Origin: Anisakis pegreffii
Taxonomy: Eukaryota; Nematoda; Chromadorea; Rhabditida; Anisakidae
Assembly (NCBI GenBank): GCA_035041965.1
Contig: JAPYMA010003046.1
Location: 32,197 to 96,196 of the forward strand
Length of the DNA stretch: 64,000 bases
Direction: 5' to 3'
Part shown: positions 62,701 to 64,000 of the stretch, piece after piece
Numbering within the stretch: the stretch's first letter is position 1
Layout: each line of letters begins with the position of its first letter
The notes under the pieces: generated by a model
What the model was told of the DNA's origin: nothing
What the model saw: the letters and a program-made list of their open reading frames with translations, nothing else
The model's database searches: none
Program-made: the position numbers and the translations under genes

Positions 62701-64000
62701 GCTCCTCCCACAACAAACTATATATCCTCTCATGTGATACCGCTAATTCTAAAAAGCGATCAATTCCGAGAGCTTCAATCTCAGCTACGACATGACTAGA
62801 ATATTGCGTCAGGTTGTCCATAGATAGCTAAGTATTCCTCTTAATCGCATGCTAATATGGCTCACAGTAACTAACGTTTGACTAAGCAAAGTCAAAGCCC
62901 GCTAAGTGCTACACCAACTCAATTAACATCTGATAAATTTCCAGTCAAATCGTGTCAAAGTTTTGGCTCAGTGAGCTTATAATGCAGTCACAGTCATGCT
63001 AACTCAAGTCGAAGCTATGACTAAGTTAAATCAAGTTAAGTGTAACCTGCGACAGCTACCTCAATACATATCAGCAAATGTGCTAGTCTCATATCTATGC
63101 TTCCAACACGAATTCACGTAATAGAGTCCACATTGGGGAGGGGAGGGGGAATGGTGAGGTGTAGAAACTGAAAAAAAATTTCAATCAGGTGGGATGGGCC
63201 ATATCTATAGCCAGTCCAAGTCCCTACCTCTAGCTCCGGAGTTAAGCGGGTCGTTACGTGCCGCATCCCTCCTTCACCCTACCCGCATCCCTTGCAAAAA
63301 GGCTTACAATATTGCTGACAGCGATGAATGTTCAAAATGACTAAATAAATAAAAGAATAAATAATGAAAACATACATGATAATTTGTGGCAATATACATG
63401 AGTATATACATTATATGTATTGTACAAATCAATTGATCCACAACATTAAAGAATAAATAGAAAACAGAACCCAATAGGTAATAGTCTGGGTCAGAGTTTA
63501 TGATTTTTCCTTTGATTTCAAATTGTTTCAAATGAGCTAAGCTTCTCAGTATATGACAATACAGTGACGGTAACAATAGTAACAATAACACAGAACGAAG
63601 GTGATAAAATAGCACAAATAACACTAACAACTTCATTAAAAAGCACTAAAAAATCCCCCCAGTTAAAGCATACGAGGCATCATTAATATCTTCACAAGTT
63701 TATGATCGACAATAATAACATTAAACAATGCACAATACTATTTGTCACTGTATTGTCTTATATACTTAACTGATCAATTACAAATCAAGCACGATATACA
63801 TTTAATTAACAACGCATACAAACATCATTCACAATATTCATAAATGAATTAAAGAATAAAAAATGATGTGATTAAAAAAGTGGTCACTGACCACGACTAA
63901 ATTTTATTCTTTGTCCCTAATTATAAGTCGAAAACTACTAACCTGGCGCTTCTTTGCGCCACTGTGCCATATTTGTTGAATGTTGTTGAATATTATTGTA
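62700..64000. other. Repeat-like right end without genes
   Basis: No exon found. Contains CTAAGT/AAGTTAA-type short repeats (62880-63060), a G-rich run at 63135-63149, AT-rich low-complexity sequence (63300-63880) and small hairpins: GTGGTCACTGACCAC at about 63881, and TGGCGC with GCGCCA at about 63944-63961. Confidence 0.4.

Noticed and set aside
62319..62795. 158-aa plus-strand ORF
   Set aside because: It spans the GC-rich insert and the partial satellite copy, so it is a chance fusion of unrelated sequences.

Overview
This window is eukaryotic, AT-rich DNA from a nematode (probably Chromadorea). The genes are split by many short-to-medium introns, mostly with T-rich TTTCAG-type acceptors. 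Initiation codons sit just downstream of outron-like acceptors, as expected for spliced-leader trans-splicing. The proteins look nematode: a UBC-12-type NEDD8-conjugating enzyme, a CED-7/ABT-type ABCA transporter and a Cys-rich DUF19-like secreted protein. I could not place it to species.

Layout. 1-840: degenerate, partly palindromic dispersed repeat. 1687-3168 (minus): ubc-12-like gene in four exons, divergent from the next gene. 5125-18190 (plus): full-length ABCA transporter, 30 exons, 1668 aa by my model, followed by a decayed copy of its last exon. 18.6-28.5 kb: gene-poor, hairpin-rich. 28532-31427 (plus): secreted Cys-rich protein with a GPI-type tail, seven exons, 345 aa. 31.4-47.9 kb: gene-poor, with a second cluster of the left-end repeat (34.4-35.0 kb), a MITE-like element (35.5-35.7 kb), a purine-rich microsatellite island (38.6-40.0 kb) and an AT microsatellite (43.97 kb). 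47961-53012 (plus): nuclear protein of 498 aa with two homologous helix-turn-helix modules and a BED-like zinc finger. 53.0-57.9 kb: mostly empty, with one broken-looking ORF and a tRNA-like SINE relic. 57967-58891 (plus): small unidentified gene(s). 60.65-62.7 kb: ~437-bp satellite array, then repeat-rich DNA to the end.

The gene models were assembled by hand by matching intron phases and conserved protein motifs across exons; no transcript evidence was available. The four larger genes serve unrelated roles (neddylation, lipid export, extracellular protein, DNA binding) and do not form a pathway. The most unusual point is that about one intron in six in these genes appears to end in AAG (TTGAAG or TTTAAG) rather than CAG or TAG.
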